From contig JAHHHD010000018.1 of NCBI GenBank assembly GCA_019359505.1, positions 53,091 to 117,090 of the forward strand: a DNA stretch of 64,000 nt. Direction: 5' to 3'. The translations under genes were made by a program, and so were the position numbers. Below are positions 27,883 through 36,273 of the stretch, piece by piece. Source of the stretch: Drouetiella hepatica Uher 2000/2452 (lineage in GTDB: Bacteria > Cyanobacteriota > Cyanobacteriia > Elainellales > Elainellaceae). The notes under the pieces are model-generated. The model saw only the letters and a list, made by a program, of their open reading frames with translations. It was not told the DNA's origin and made no database searches. The first letter of the stretch is position 1, and each line of letters begins with the position of its first letter.

Positions 27883-28245
27883 ATGAAGGCGCAGGAAATA
27901 ATCCGTTCGATTGAACAGGAATATCTAAAATCAGATCTGCCGATCATCCATGTGGGTGACACGATTAAGGTTGGGGTTCGGATTCAGGAAGGCGGTAAAG
28001 AGCGAGTTCAGCCCTATGAGGGGACTGTTATTGCTATGCGTAATGGTGGCATTAATGAAACCATTACCGTGCGACGCATCTTCCAGGGCGTTGGAGTAGA
28101 GCGGGTGTTCCTGCTGCACTCTCCTCGCGTTGCCAGCATTCAGGTGCTGCGCCGAGGAAAAGCCCGTCGAGCTAAGCTGTATTACCTCCGCGATCGCGTG
28201 GGCAAGGCAACTCGCTTGAAGCAACGATTCGATCGCCCTCTCTAA
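27883..28245 (+). CDS. rplS: 50S ribosomal protein L19
   Basis: 120 residues. Signature blocks [39 protein letters not shown] and [13 protein letters not shown] are intact. It lies at the subunit interface near bridge B6/B8. The start follows a purine-poor leader, as often in cyanobacteria. It precedes tRNA-Trp, secE and nusG, the usual cyanobacterial order. Confidence 0.98.
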   Translation: MKAQEIIRSIEQEYLKSDLPIIHVGDTIKVGVRIQEGGKERVQPYEGTVIAMRNGGINETITVRRIFQGVGVERVFLLHSPRVASIQVLRRGKARRAKLYYLRDRVGKATRLKQRFDRPL

Positions 28246-28392
28246 GGCATGGCTGCTTGCTAAACCTCAACTTTACCAATTTATTAGTTAGGTTGCGGGA
28301 TAGATGTCTAGAAGAATGTTGAGAGTGTCATTCTCACTCTGACCTTCGCCTGTTAGACTAGGAAAGGCATTAGCCAGAATGTGCCAGTTTGT

Positions 28393-28465
28393 GCGTCCTT
28401 AGTTCAGTTGGTAGAACGCAGGTCTCCAAAACCTGATGTCGGGGGTTCGAGTCCTCCAGGGCGCG
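28393..28465 (+). tRNA. trnW: tRNA-Trp (CCA)
   Basis: Cloverleaf: acceptor GCGTCCT/AGGGCGC (with G-T pair), D-arm GTTC...GAAC, anticodon stem CAGGT/ACCTG around CTCCAAA with anticodon CCA, T-arm GGGGG-TTCGAGT-CCTCC, discriminator G. The 3' CCA is not encoded. It lies in the rplS-secE gap; the rest of 28246-28616 holds no gene. Confidence 0.96.
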
Positions 28466-28616
28466 CTGGGTCACTCATTCAGGCTAGTTGCACTCTAGCT
28501 TAACTAACCTGTCCAACTCGCAGTTCTTTAACTTGATAGTTCGATAACTCGATAGTTCGATGGATTTTAGTTAGGTAAATCGATCAGGTAGCTTTTTGGC
28601 AAGGCGGCTAAAGACT

Positions 28617-28940
28617 GTGGCAAAGAAAGACGAAGCGGAAATAAAGGGGCAGAAGGACGCTAAAGCATCTAAGAATGCAAGTGAGTCCAAAGTTGGTGAG
28701 TCCAAGACTGGGCAAGCCAAGGCTGGACAACCTAAGCAGGCGGAAACTGCACCTAGCTCTAACAAAGTAGCCGCTTTTTTCCAAGGCACTAGGGAAGAGC
28801 TTGGAAAAGTTGTTTGGCCTGGCCGACAGCAGCTCATTAGTGAGTCTCTAGCCGTAATTTTGATGGTCACTCTTTCCGCAGGGATAATTTACTTTGTAGA
28901 TAACTTCTTTAGTTGGGCTGCTACGCAGGTGTTTAGATGA
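28617..28940 (+). CDS. secE: Preprotein translocase subunit SecE
   Basis: 107 residues from GTG 28617; TTG 28596 would add seven residues and cannot be excluded. The N-terminal half is a lysine/serine/alanine-rich low-complexity tail. The conserved part starts at FFQGTREELGKVVWPGRQQL, followed by one membrane helix (ESLAVILMVTLSAGIIYFV). It clamps SecY in the translocon. The stop overlaps nusG by four bases (ATGA). Confidence 0.94.
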   Translation: MAKKDEAEIKGQKDAKASKNASESKVGESKTGQAKAGQPKQAETAPSSNKVAAFFQGTREELGKVVWPGRQQLISESLAVILMVTLSAGIIYFVDNFFSWAATQVFR

Positions 28941-29581
28941 TCGCATCAGATGAATCGGAAAGCTACGTTGAATCGGATGGCTATGCCCCGACAGAGGACG
29001 GCAAGGAATCTGCAAAGCTGGGTGCACGTTGGTATGCGGTTCAGGTAGCTTCAGGCTGTGAGAACCGCGTCAAGATGAATCTGGAGCAGCGGACGGAGAC
29101 TCTGGACGTTGCGACTCGCATTGTCCAGATTGAAATCCCTCAAACGCCGATCATCAAGCCAAGCAAGAGCGGCAAACAGAAGGAAAGCGCTGAGAAAGTG
29201 TTCCCTGGCTATGTGCTTGTGAAGATGGTGATGGACGACGAAACTTGGCAGGTTGTCAAGAATACGCCCAACGTCATCAACTTCGTGGGAGCTGAGCAAA
29301 AGCGGCGATACGGTAGAGGTCGGGGGCATGTAAAGCCTTTGCCTCTAGGTATGGCTGAAGTTGAGCGGATCTTTAAGCAGGCGCAGGAACAGAAGGCGAT
29401 CGTCAAGATCGACATGGCAACAGGCGACAAGATTATGGTGCTTTCGGGTCCCTTCAAGGATTTTGAGGGTGAGGTGATCGAAGTCAGCCCAGAGCGCAGC
29501 AAGCTGAAAGCGCTACTTTCCATTTTTGGAAGAGACACGCCCGTCGAGTTGGAATTTAATCAGGTTCAGAAGCAGAGCTAG
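28937..29581 (+). CDS. nusG: Transcription termination/antitermination protein NusG
   Basis: 214 residues. NGN domain: [21 protein letters not shown], then [20 protein letters not shown]. The C-terminal KOW domain is in [20 protein letters not shown]. An acidic N-terminal extension of about 25 residues and an insertion ([14 protein letters not shown]) are normal in cyanobacteria. It joins RNA polymerase to the ribosome and Rho. Overlaps secE by ATGA and precedes rplK by four bases. Confidence 0.97.
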   Translation: MIASDESESYVESDGYAPTEDGKESAKLGARWYAVQVASGCENRVKMNLEQRTETLDVATRIVQIEIPQTPIIKPSKSGKQKESAEKVFPGYVLVKMVMDDETWQVVKNTPNVINFVGAEQKRRYGRGRGHVKPLPLGMAEVERIFKQAQEQKAIVKIDMATGDKIMVLSGPFKDFEGEVIEVSPERSKLKALLSIFGRDTPVELEFNQVQKQS

Positions 29582-29585
29582 ATCA

Positions 29586-30011
29586 ATGGCAAAGAAGGTT
29601 GTAGCAGTTATTAAGTTGGCGATTAATGCAGGGAAGGCAAACCCTGCTCCCCCGATTGGTCCAGCGCTGGGTCAGCACGGGGTCAACATCATGATGTTTT
29701 GCAAGGAGTACAACGCCAGAACGTCCGATCAAGTCGGTCTGGTGATTCCTGTAGAGATCTCGGTTTTTGAAGACCGCAGCTTCACGTTTGTTCTTAAAAC
29801 GCCGCCCGCCTCTGTTTTAATCTGTAAGGCGGCCGGGGTTGAACGGGGTTCGGGTGAACCCAACAAAAAGAAGGTAGGTTCGATTACCAAAGCTCAGCTT
29901 CAGGAAATTGCCCAAACAAAATTGCCTGACCTCAATGCAAATGACATTGATGCAGCAATGAGAATTGTGGAAGGCACTGCTCGAAACATGGGCATTACTG
30001 TTGCAGGATAG
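29586..30011 (+). CDS. rplK: 50S ribosomal protein L11
   Basis: 141 residues. Signature [20 protein letters not shown] and [16 protein letters not shown] at the N-terminus; C-terminal rRNA-binding domain with [20 protein letters not shown]. It forms the GTPase-associated stalk base. An ATG at 29586 fits the family start. Confidence 0.98.
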   Translation: MAKKVVAVIKLAINAGKANPAPPIGPALGQHGVNIMMFCKEYNARTSDQVGLVIPVEISVFEDRSFTFVLKTPPASVLICKAAGVERGSGEPNKKKVGSITKAQLQEIAQTKLPDLNANDIDAAMRIVEGTARNMGITVAG

Positions 30012-30095
30012 TCGAATGTTCGCATTCGCTTTTAAGTTCTAGATTCTTTATCAGGGGGAGAAGCTCAGCTTCGCCACTACCCCAGGAGTTTGAAT

Positions 30096-30812
30096 ATGGC
30101 AAAAGTATCGCGTCGATTGCAAGAGCTACAAAAGAAAGTTGAGCAGCGTGCCTATGAGCCGCTAGAAGCCCTGAGCTTGTTGAAAGAAACGGCAACGGCA
30201 AAGTTTGAGGAATCTGCTGAAGCGCATATTCGGCTGGGGATTGATCCTAAGTACACCGACCAGCAGCTTCGAACCACGGTGGCACTGCCTAAAGGGACGG
30301 GGCAGCTGATTCGAGTTGCCGTGATTGCGCGGGGCGAGAAGGTGAACGAAGCCTCTAGTGCTGGAGCAGATCTGTCCGGCTCGGAAGAGCTAATTGAAGA
30401 AATTCAGAAAGGCATGATGGAGTTTGATGTCTTGGTGGCAACGCCTGACATGATGCCCCAGGTAGCAAAGCTGGGTCGGTTGCTAGGTCCACGAGGCTTG
30501 ATGCCCTCTCCCAAGGGCGGTACCGTAACTTTTGATGTGGCTCAAGCCATTTCAGAGTTTAAGGCAGGTAAGCTTGAGTTCCGAGCCGACAAAACGGGCA
30601 TTGTGCATGTTATGTTTGGCAAGGCAACTTTTTCTGCGGAAGATTTGCTGGTTAATCTAAAAGCCCTACAGGACACGATCGATCGCAATCGTCCTTCTGG
30701 AGCTAAGGGTCGCTACTGGCGATCGATGTACATTGCCGCAACGATGGGTCCTTCGATCGAAATTGACATCAGCACTTTGCGGGATGTCAAATTAGACGCT
30801 GCTTCAGCTTAG
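30096..30812 (+). CDS. rplA: 50S ribosomal protein L1
   Basis: 238 residues. L1 stalk protein; blocks [41 protein letters not shown] and [14 protein letters not shown] are intact. ATG at 30096 preceded by CCAGGAGTTTGAAT. In many bacteria L1 also represses its own operon translationally; no mimic site was verified here. Confidence 0.98.
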   Translation: MAKVSRRLQELQKKVEQRAYEPLEALSLLKETATAKFEESAEAHIRLGIDPKYTDQQLRTTVALPKGTGQLIRVAVIARGEKVNEASSAGADLSGSEELIEEIQKGMMEFDVLVATPDMMPQVAKLGRLLGPRGLMPSPKGGTVTFDVAQAISEFKAGKLEFRADKTGIVHVMFGKATFSAEDLLVNLKALQDTIDRNRPSGAKGRYWRSMYIAATMGPSIEIDISTLRDVKLDAASA

Positions 30813-30845
30813 AGGAGATTTGCTGATCTAAAAACTTTCCCAAAC

Positions 30846-30990
30846 TAAATAGCCAAGCCGGAGACAGCAGGAGCCTTGTGCTTAATACCCTGCCGAGGTT
30901 TGATTCTGTTAGCGGCGGCTTGCGTTATGCGAGCTAGCCAGACAGTTGAGAACTGTGAAACTCCGGCTTTAAAGCTCGGAGTTTTTTAAT
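30846..30990 (+). promoter_or_regulatory. Ribosomal L10 leader with attenuator hairpin
   Basis: The rplA-rplJ gap contains CCGGAGACAGCAGGAGCC, which matches the conserved core of the L10 leader, where L10(L12)4 binds. It ends in a hairpin AACTCCGGCTTT / AAAGCTCGGAGTT followed by T6 (30959-30987). This looks like transcription attenuation controlling rplJ-rplL. A covariance-model search would confirm the leader. Confidence 0.8.
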
Positions 30991-31065
30991 GGGCAGTTTT
31001 TTGTAGGCAATAGGCGCGGTTCCAGATTTGACAACTTTCCCAGTTTTTTAAGGAGGTGAGAATGT

Positions 31066-31614
31066 ATGGGTAGAACGCTAGAGGACAAGAAAGAAATTGT
31101 CGCAGAACTCAAGGAAAGCTTGAGTAAGGCTCAGCTAGCAGTCGTGATTGACTATAAAGGTTTAACCGTTACTGAAATCACCGATCTGCGAAATCGCTTG
31201 CGTCCAAAGGGTGGAGACTGCAAAGTCACCAAAAACACCTTGATGAAGCTGGCGATTCAAGAAGATGCCAACTGGCAGCCTATGGCTGAGATTTGCAAAG
31301 AATCTTCTGCGTTTCTGTTGATTCAAGAAGATCTGGGCGGTGCGCTCAAGGCTTATCAAGAGTTCCAGAAGGCTTCTAAAAAGTCTGTGATTCGTGGCGG
31401 CGCGATGGAAGGTCGCTTGCTGACCGAAGCGGATGTTAAGGCGATCGCCGATCTGCCTTCCAAAGAGCAACTCATGGCGCAAATTGCGGGTGCCATCAAT
31501 GGTGTTGCCACTAAATTGGCGCTTGGTGTTAAAGAAGTACCAAGCTCTTTGGCGCGCGCTCTGCAAGCCTACGTCGATAAAGACAACGATAAAGACGGCG
31601 ATGCCGCTGCTTAA
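31066..31614 (+). CDS. rplJ: 50S ribosomal protein L10
   Basis: 182 residues. N-terminal rRNA-binding domain: KKEIVAELKESLSKAQLAVV, DYKGLTVTEITDLRNRLR, and CKVTKNTLMKLAI. The C-terminal helix binds L7/L12 dimers. An AAGGAGGTGAGA ribosome-binding site precedes ATG. It is preceded by the L10 leader and followed 86 bp later by rplL. Confidence 0.98.
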   Translation: MGRTLEDKKEIVAELKESLSKAQLAVVIDYKGLTVTEITDLRNRLRPKGGDCKVTKNTLMKLAIQEDANWQPMAEICKESSAFLLIQEDLGGALKAYQEFQKASKKSVIRGGAMEGRLLTEADVKAIADLPSKEQLMAQIAGAINGVATKLALGVKEVPSSLARALQAYVDKDNDKDGDAAA

Positions 31615-31700
31615 CGAGGGCTTTGCATTAGGTTTTCAACTGTTCACATGTTTAGGGTTTTCAACCTTAAATTCAAATCTATCTATTTTAGGAGTTCACT

Positions 31701-32087
31701 ATGTCTGCAAAAACAGATTCAATTCTCGAAGAGCTAAAGACACTATCTTTGCTGGAAGCTTCTGAGCTGGTCAAGCAAATTGAAGAAGCCTTTGGCGTTA
31801 GTGCTGCTGCTCCGGCAGGTGGCATGATGATGATGGCTGCTGCTGCTGCTCCAGCCGAAGAAGTTGAAGAGAAGACTGAATTTGACGTTGTCTTGGAAGA
31901 AGTGCCTGCTGATAAGAAGATTTCAGTTCTTAAGGCAGTGCGTGAATTGACGGGTCTGGGTCTGAAAGAAGCCAAGGATTTGGTGGAATCTACCCCTAAA
32001 GCCGTTAAAGAAGGCATTGCCAAGGGACCTGCCGAAGAAGCTCAAAAAGCGCTTGAAGCCGCAGGTGGTAAGGTCAGCATTAAGTAA
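31701..32087 (+). CDS. rplL: 50S ribosomal protein L7/L12
   Basis: 128 residues. N-terminal dimerisation domain ([20 protein letters not shown]), an Ala/Met-rich hinge, and the factor-binding C-terminal domain ([39 protein letters not shown]). It recruits translational GTPases. An AGGAG precedes ATG, and a strong terminator follows. Confidence 0.98.
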   Translation: MSAKTDSILEELKTLSLLEASELVKQIEEAFGVSAAAPAGGMMMMAAAAAPAEEVEEKTEFDVVLEEVPADKKISVLKAVRELTGLGLKEAKDLVESTPKAVKEGIAKGPAEEAQKALEAAGGKVSIK

Positions 32088-32119
32088 GAGTCTTGAGATA
32101 TCTTCAAGCTTAGTTTTGT

Positions 32120-32153
32120 GAGGGCGCGATATCGATCGCGCCCTCATTTTTTA
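32120..32153 (+). terminator. Rho-independent terminator of the ribosomal operon
   Basis: Perfect 11-bp stem GAGGGCGCGAT / ATCGCGCCCTC with an ATCG loop and a following ATTTTTTAG. It lies 33 bp after rplL. Confidence 0.92.
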
Positions 32154-32181
32154 GCGGTTTTTTTAGTCTCATAAATATCTT

Positions 32182-32276
32182 TATAGCTGTTTGCTTAGGA
32201 CGGGGATATTTAGGGTGGGGCGCTTTGCGCCCCACCCTAAATATCCCCGTCCTAACTGCCTTGGCAGTTGTTATGA
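32182..32276. repeat. Palindromic element family A, copy 3
   Basis: Opposite orientation to copies 1 and 2: starts TATAGCTGTTTGCTTAGGAC and ends CTGCCTTGGCAGTTGTTATG. The central arms around GCGC-TTT-GCGC extend to GGGGATATTTAGGGTGGGGC on the left and are perfectly complementary on the right. It lies at the 3' ends of the convergent rplL and padR. Confidence 0.87.
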
Positions 32277-32303
32277 GGCAAGCAAACAAGAAGATTTTTA
32301 GGG

Positions 32304-32834
32304 CTACTGTAAAAACTCGATCGCCTCTTGGCACCAGTTTAGCCACTCCGTTTCATAGCGGATGCCTTGCCGTAGCGTTATGTAGTGAAATTGCTGTTTT
32401 CGGGAAAAAGTGTCGGAATTCTGAAAGTATTGCTGCTCGATCGCCTGATATACGGCAAGCTGCTGCAAGTGCTGCTGGCGATGTTGTTCTAGCTCTGCCA
32501 GGATTGTATCCTGTGGCACTAGATACCCGGCAAATAATTTGACCAACAAATCATCCTTCAAGGGACTGACCTCAGAAGGTTGAGCAATCCATTGGCTCAA
32601 GTATTGCTGACCTGCTTCTGTTACTGAATAAATTTTTTTGTCAGGGCGACTCTCCTGATGAATCGCCTGAGCCTGTAGCAAACCCTGCTCTTCCAGCTTA
32701 GTCAGCTCCCGATAAATCTGCTGAAAGCTGGCTCTCCAAAAGAAGCCGACTGAGCCTTCAAACTTTTTTCTCAAGTCATACCCACTGCAGGGCTGCTCGA
32801 CTAAGACGGTCAAAATTGCATGTACTAAAGCCAT
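32304..32834 (-). CDS. PadR-family transcriptional regulator
   Basis: 176 residues. PadR winged helix at the N-terminus (ILTVLVEQPCSGYDLRKKFE; REL...TKLEEQGLLQAQ; DKKIYSVTEAGQQYLSQWI) and a C-terminal helical dimerisation domain (Vir_C-like, about 95-175). It usually represses neighbouring genes and is released by small aromatic or other ligands. It is divergent from a coq4-like gene, and the shared 133-bp gap carries a near-perfect 47-bp dyad (32852-32898), the likely operator. Confidence 0.92.
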   Translation of the reverse strand: MALVHAILTVLVEQPCSGYDLRKKFEGSVGFFWRASFQQIYRELTKLEEQGLLQAQAIHQESRPDKKIYSVTEAGQQYLSQWIAQPSEVSPLKDDLLVKLFAGYLVPQDTILAELEQHRQQHLQQLAVYQAIEQQYFQNSDTFSRKQQFHYITLRQGIRYETEWLNWCQEAIEFLQ

Positions 32835-32851
32835 AGATTTCCGCTTGACAT

Positions 32852-32898
32852 ATTCACTTTGTTGAATATAAACTATTTGTATATTTAATAAAGTGAAT
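32852..32898. promoter_or_regulatory. Putative PadR operator (47-bp dyad)
   Basis: Left arm ATTCACTTTGTTGAATATA (32852-32870) and right arm TATATTTAATAAAGTGAAT (32880-32898) match at 17 of 19 paired positions across a 9-bp spacer. It starts 18 bp upstream of padR and ends 70 bp upstream of the coq4-like gene, so it can control both. Confidence 0.7.
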
Positions 32899-32967
32899 GA
32901 TCGCTAAGTTGATTATTTGATTTGCTGACTGCTCTCATTCAATCATTAATTTTGCAGGAGAATCTTG

Positions 32968-33636
32968 ATGATAAGCACAACTCCTTCCATTTCTCGCCTA
33001 TCTTGGACGCGAAGAATCAATCCTCTAGTGGCGCTGAGGCTGAATGGTTCAGAGTTCAGCCAAGCCTACCGCTGCTTCTTTAACGATCCAGCAGCTGGAA
33101 TCCACCATATTATTGCGGCTGGACGGGGCAGCCGTTGGGAAAATTGGGTTAATGCTCGATTGGCACGTCAGGCGATCGCTCTCCAAGAAACCAATCTCAC
33201 CATCAACTTGGCTGATTTGCTGCAACTGCCTGAAAATACGCTGGGAGGTGCTTATGCTCGGCACATGATCCGTCAAGGTTTTGATCCGCAGGAGTTTGTT
33301 ACTGACGACTTGCAGGAAACCTGGGTAAACCGCCGTGCCGCGATCGCCCATGATGTTCATCACCTGATCACGGGATTTGATGCTACTCCAGTGGGAGAGT
33401 ATGGCTTGGCTGCATTTAGTCTGGTGCAGTATTGGAATTTATTAAACGTGTTTGTGTTGTCCTTTCTGCCGCTTTCGGTACTCTCTGACCTCAAGACAGC
33501 GCCCCGGCTGCTGGCTGCAACGCTCAAGGGCTTTTGGATGGGGCTGATTTGCCGTCCTATCTTTGCTTACCCCTTTGAAGCTAACTGGAGCAAGTCGCTA
33601 GTCGAGGTTCGTCAAGAGCTGAGAATCAATGTCTAA
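32968..33636 (+). CDS. Coq4-family protein
   Basis: 222 residues. The Coq4 metal-binding motif HDxxH-x11-E is visible in AHDVHHLITGFDATPVGEYGL. Coq4 is involved in ubiquinone biosynthesis in proteobacteria and mitochondria, where it decarboxylates and hydroxylates the C1 of the ring. Cyanobacteria make plastoquinone and not ubiquinone, so this homologue probably acts on another substrate. AGGAG precedes the start region (TTGATG); the ATG is used. Probably regulated by PadR and possibly linked with the DUF4188 gene after it. Confidence 0.85.
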   Translation: MISTTPSISRLSWTRRINPLVALRLNGSEFSQAYRCFFNDPAAGIHHIIAAGRGSRWENWVNARLARQAIALQETNLTINLADLLQLPENTLGGAYARHMIRQGFDPQEFVTDDLQETWVNRRAAIAHDVHHLITGFDATPVGEYGLAAFSLVQYWNLLNVFVLSFLPLSVLSDLKTAPRLLAATLKGFWMGLICRPIFAYPFEANWSKSLVEVRQELRINV

Positions 33637-33665
33637 TAGAGCGATGTCTATTTCACAATTTAATG

Positions 33666-33757
33666 TGTGGCAACCGCCAAGGCGGGGCGGAGATATTTTT
33701 GGTGGGGTGCTTAGCGCCCCACCAAAAATATCCTAAGCAAACTGGCGACAGCCATAC
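33666..33757. repeat. Palindromic element family A, copy 4
   Basis: GTGGCAACCGCCAAGGCGG at one end and GGCGACAGCCATAC at the other. The central arms read ATATTTTTGGTGGGG and CCCCACCAAAAATAT: a base pattern different from copies 1-3 but still fully complementary. The loop GTGC-TTA-GCGC has one G-T. Confidence 0.85.
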
Positions 33758-33777
33758 CTCATCATCCGGAGTAGTTT

Positions 33778-34260
33778 ATGACAACCGTTATTCCAGGACG
33801 CTTCACCGCTCAAGTTAATCATCCCTTTGTCGTGTTCTTAATTGGGATGCGAGTCAATCGGCTGACCGCCTTCTCCAAATGGATGCCTGTCGCTCAAGCC
33901 ATGCAGCCCATGCTGAAGACGCTGCATCAGCATCCAGAAAAGGGATTTTTGGGGGGAGAAACTTTTTACCGCTTCTTTCCCCTCGCCACATTGATGGTGT
34001 CTTACTGGCGATCGTTTGAAGATCTAGAGCAGTTTGCCCGAAACCCCTCTGAGCCTCATCTACAATCCTGGCAAAAGTTCTCTCGCTTTGTCGGTAACGA
34101 TGGCACAGTGGGAATCTGGCACGAAACCTATCTGGTGCAAACCGGGCAATTCGAGGCGGTGTATGGCAATATGCCAATTTTTGGTCTTGCCGCTGCCACT
34201 CAGCATGTGCCAGCTACCGGGAAACGCGAAACTGCGGCAGGGCGAATCGATCGCCAATAG
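33778..34260 (+). CDS. DUF4188-family protein
   Basis: 160 residues. Sequence fits the DUF4188 (monooxygenase-like, dimeric alpha-beta barrel) family: PGRFTAQVNHPFVVFLIGMR, then FYRFFPLATLMVSYWRSFED and GTVGIWHETYLVQTGQFEAV, YGNMPIFGLA. Members are often found next to PadR regulators or haloalkane-type enzymes; reaction unknown. It follows the coq4-like gene in the same direction with a family A element between. The C-terminal tail GKRETAAGRIDRQ is poorly conserved. Confidence 0.82.
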   Translation: MTTVIPGRFTAQVNHPFVVFLIGMRVNRLTAFSKWMPVAQAMQPMLKTLHQHPEKGFLGGETFYRFFPLATLMVSYWRSFEDLEQFARNPSEPHLQSWQKFSRFVGNDGTVGIWHETYLVQTGQFEAVYGNMPIFGLAAATQHVPATGKRETAAGRIDRQ

Positions 34261-34330
34261 TTCTCTTGCATGGGATTTTCAGATTGAACCGGGTGGGACA
34301 ATGCCTCACCCAATCCAATTTGTAAGAAGT

Positions 34331-35122
34331 TTAATAGTCATAAGGGCTTGCGGGTTCAGGGATTGCCTTGAGGCTCGTTGCCTGAATCACAAGCTGGCGT
34401 TTGCCATTCAACGTTTCGGTTGCCATGGTTCCCTCTACCTGAAACCACTGATCGGGAGGATAGGAGGATCGATCGCCTCCTGGCAACTTCACGGGCAATC
34501 CTATCGGATAGGCATCTGCGGCGCAACAGGTGATGACGAATCGGGCGATCGCCAAATAATCCTTAGGCGTTTCGGGCGGATGAATTGCAAATCCGCTGAG
34601 GTTCACCTTTTGTCCCGCATAGGCATCTGGCTCTGGGTAAATGTTCAGCGTCCGAATCCATTCCACCAACGATCGCGTTTCGGGCAGACTTGCCGCCCGG
34701 AATGCCTGGGGTTGCGATCGAGTTAGGGCAAGCGTATCCGTTACGCCGCGATCGAGCGCCACCTGGCTAGAGAAAGGTTGAGGCGTAAATTGCAGCCCAA
34801 ACAGCCCGACTGCCAGCAGCAAAGCGCTACCCCAGCCCGGTGGAAACAGAGAAAAATGGGGTGGGGCAATCGGAGTTTTGGCACGGTTTTTTGACTGAGT
34901 GACCTGCACAACAAACTGCACTAGCTTGACGATCGCCAGTCCCACCAGAAAAAAACCTGCTGAATAGGCAAGCCAAATATAGTCAGGATGCAGCAAGATT
35001 CTCATCTTGCCCGTCAGCCAGAATTTCAGTAGCAGAACTCCCCAAACCAGCAGAGCCGCAATGTCTAGAAGCGGCTGGAGTCGCATGGAATTTCGGGGAC
35101 GACGTTGGGTTGCAGTAGCCAT
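34331..35122 (-). CDS. TIGR03943/YcgQ-like membrane protein (permease partner)
   Basis: 263 residues. Four or so membrane helices in the N-terminal half (DIAALLVWGVLLLKFWLTGK, IWLAYSAGFFLVGLAIVKLV, SALLLAVGLFGLQFTP). A C-terminal soluble OB-like domain (about 150-260) carries VNLSGFAIHPPETPKDYLAI and ITCCAADAYPIGLPV, the CCAAD block characteristic of this family. It pairs with the permease at 35142 (19 bp apart). The pair resembles YcgR/YcgQ; substrate not established, and zinc has been suggested for related operons. Confidence 0.85.
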   Translation of the reverse strand: MATATQRRPRNSMRLQPLLDIAALLVWGVLLLKFWLTGKMRILLHPDYIWLAYSAGFFLVGLAIVKLVQFVVQVTQSKNRAKTPIAPPHFSLFPPGWGSALLLAVGLFGLQFTPQPFSSQVALDRGVTDTLALTRSQPQAFRAASLPETRSLVEWIRTLNIYPEPDAYAGQKVNLSGFAIHPPETPKDYLAIARFVITCCAADAYPIGLPVKLPGGDRSSYPPDQWFQVEGTMATETLNGKRQLVIQATSLKAIPEPASPYDY

Positions 35123-35141
35123 AAAGATCCGGTAAGGGAGC

Positions 35142-36164
35142 CTAACTGAAATAGATATTGATTAGCAACGTGAACAGAAAAGTGAGTAAAGCCGCCAAAG
35201 CAAAAAGATAGATGATCGGCTTAGGACGAAAAACAGAGGCCAGAAGCGCAATGTTCTTCAGGTCAAACATGGGGCCAAACACCAGAAACGCCAGCAAGGC
35301 ACCGCTCGTGAAGCTACTGGCGAACGAGAGGGCAAAAAAGGCATCTACCGTCGAGCAGATGGACACCACGCAAGCCAAGATCATCATTGCCACAACGGAT
35401 GTGACTGGACTTTGCCCCAGGCTCAAAATCATCTCGCGCGGGAAAGTCGTCTGAACGATCGCCGCAATGGCAGTCCCAATCACCAGTACGCCGCCCAATT
35501 CGCGTAGCTCTTGCACCACGTTGTCTAACATGAGCCGCAATTTTTCGGGTAGGGGTCGCGCCGAACTCATAGAGGCTGTTCCAGAGAAGGCATCAAGTCG
35601 CAAAGGCTGCCCGACTTCTCCCAAAATAAATGTGCCCGACTGGAGCAGAGTCGGTTTTCCAGCCCCAGAATTTTGAAATGAAACGCGATCGCCCTTCTCC
35701 CCTGGACGGACAGCCCTAGCCACGGCAGGTTGCAGCAATGGACGGATATCCTTTTGGGTGCTGAACACCCAGCCAATAATGGTGGTAATGAGCAGCGTTA
35801 GACCTACCCGCAGAAACACGATTTCTGGCTGATCTCGAAAAGCTGTCCAGGTTGCCCAAAAGACGATCGGATTCACCGTCGGAGCCGCCAGCAGAAAACC
35901 GATCGCCATAGCAGAAGGCGCACCCTGGACAATCAGCCGTCGAGCAACAGGCACATTACCGCACTCGCATACGGGAAACAAACAGCCGATTAGGCTACCC
36001 ATCAGCGCCGCCAGCAGCGGGTTGCGCGGTACGGCAGCAATCAGCCGCCGCTCATCGACAAATAACAGCAAGGCACTGGAAAACAGTACGCCCAAAATTA
36101 AAAAAGGGAATGCTTCCACCAGCAAGCTGAAAAACAGTGTCAGGGTGTTGTTGAGCTGATTCAC
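35142..36164 (-). CDS. UPF0718-type permease
   Basis: 340 residues, eight or more membrane helices in two repeats. The signature CLFPVCECGNVPVARRL followed by FLLAAPTVNPIVFWATW is typical of this DUF318/UPF0718 family, and the second half carries VVSICSTVDAFFALSFA. The Cys-Glu-Cys in the first motif may bind a metal. Central cytoplasmic loop about 140-200. The YcgQ-like gene follows at 19 bp. Confidence 0.88.
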   Translation of the reverse strand: MNQLNNTLTLFFSLLVEAFPFLILGVLFSSALLLFVDERRLIAAVPRNPLLAALMGSLIGCLFPVCECGNVPVARRLIVQGAPSAMAIGFLLAAPTVNPIVFWATWTAFRDQPEIVFLRVGLTLLITTIIGWVFSTQKDIRPLLQPAVARAVRPGEKGDRVSFQNSGAGKPTLLQSGTFILGEVGQPLRLDAFSGTASMSSARPLPEKLRLMLDNVVQELRELGGVLVIGTAIAAIVQTTFPREMILSLGQSPVTSVVAMMILACVVSICSTVDAFFALSFASSFTSGALLAFLVFGPMFDLKNIALLASVFRPKPIIYLFALAALLTFLFTLLINIYFS

Positions 36165-36273
36165 AAGGTTTTAGTTCGGCAAAAAAGTTTAGCCTGGAAA
36201 GCTATTTTAACGGATCAGGGCTTGCGTTACTCCAGTTGCAAACCCTAAATTGAATGCCGCTGAATGCTACAAA

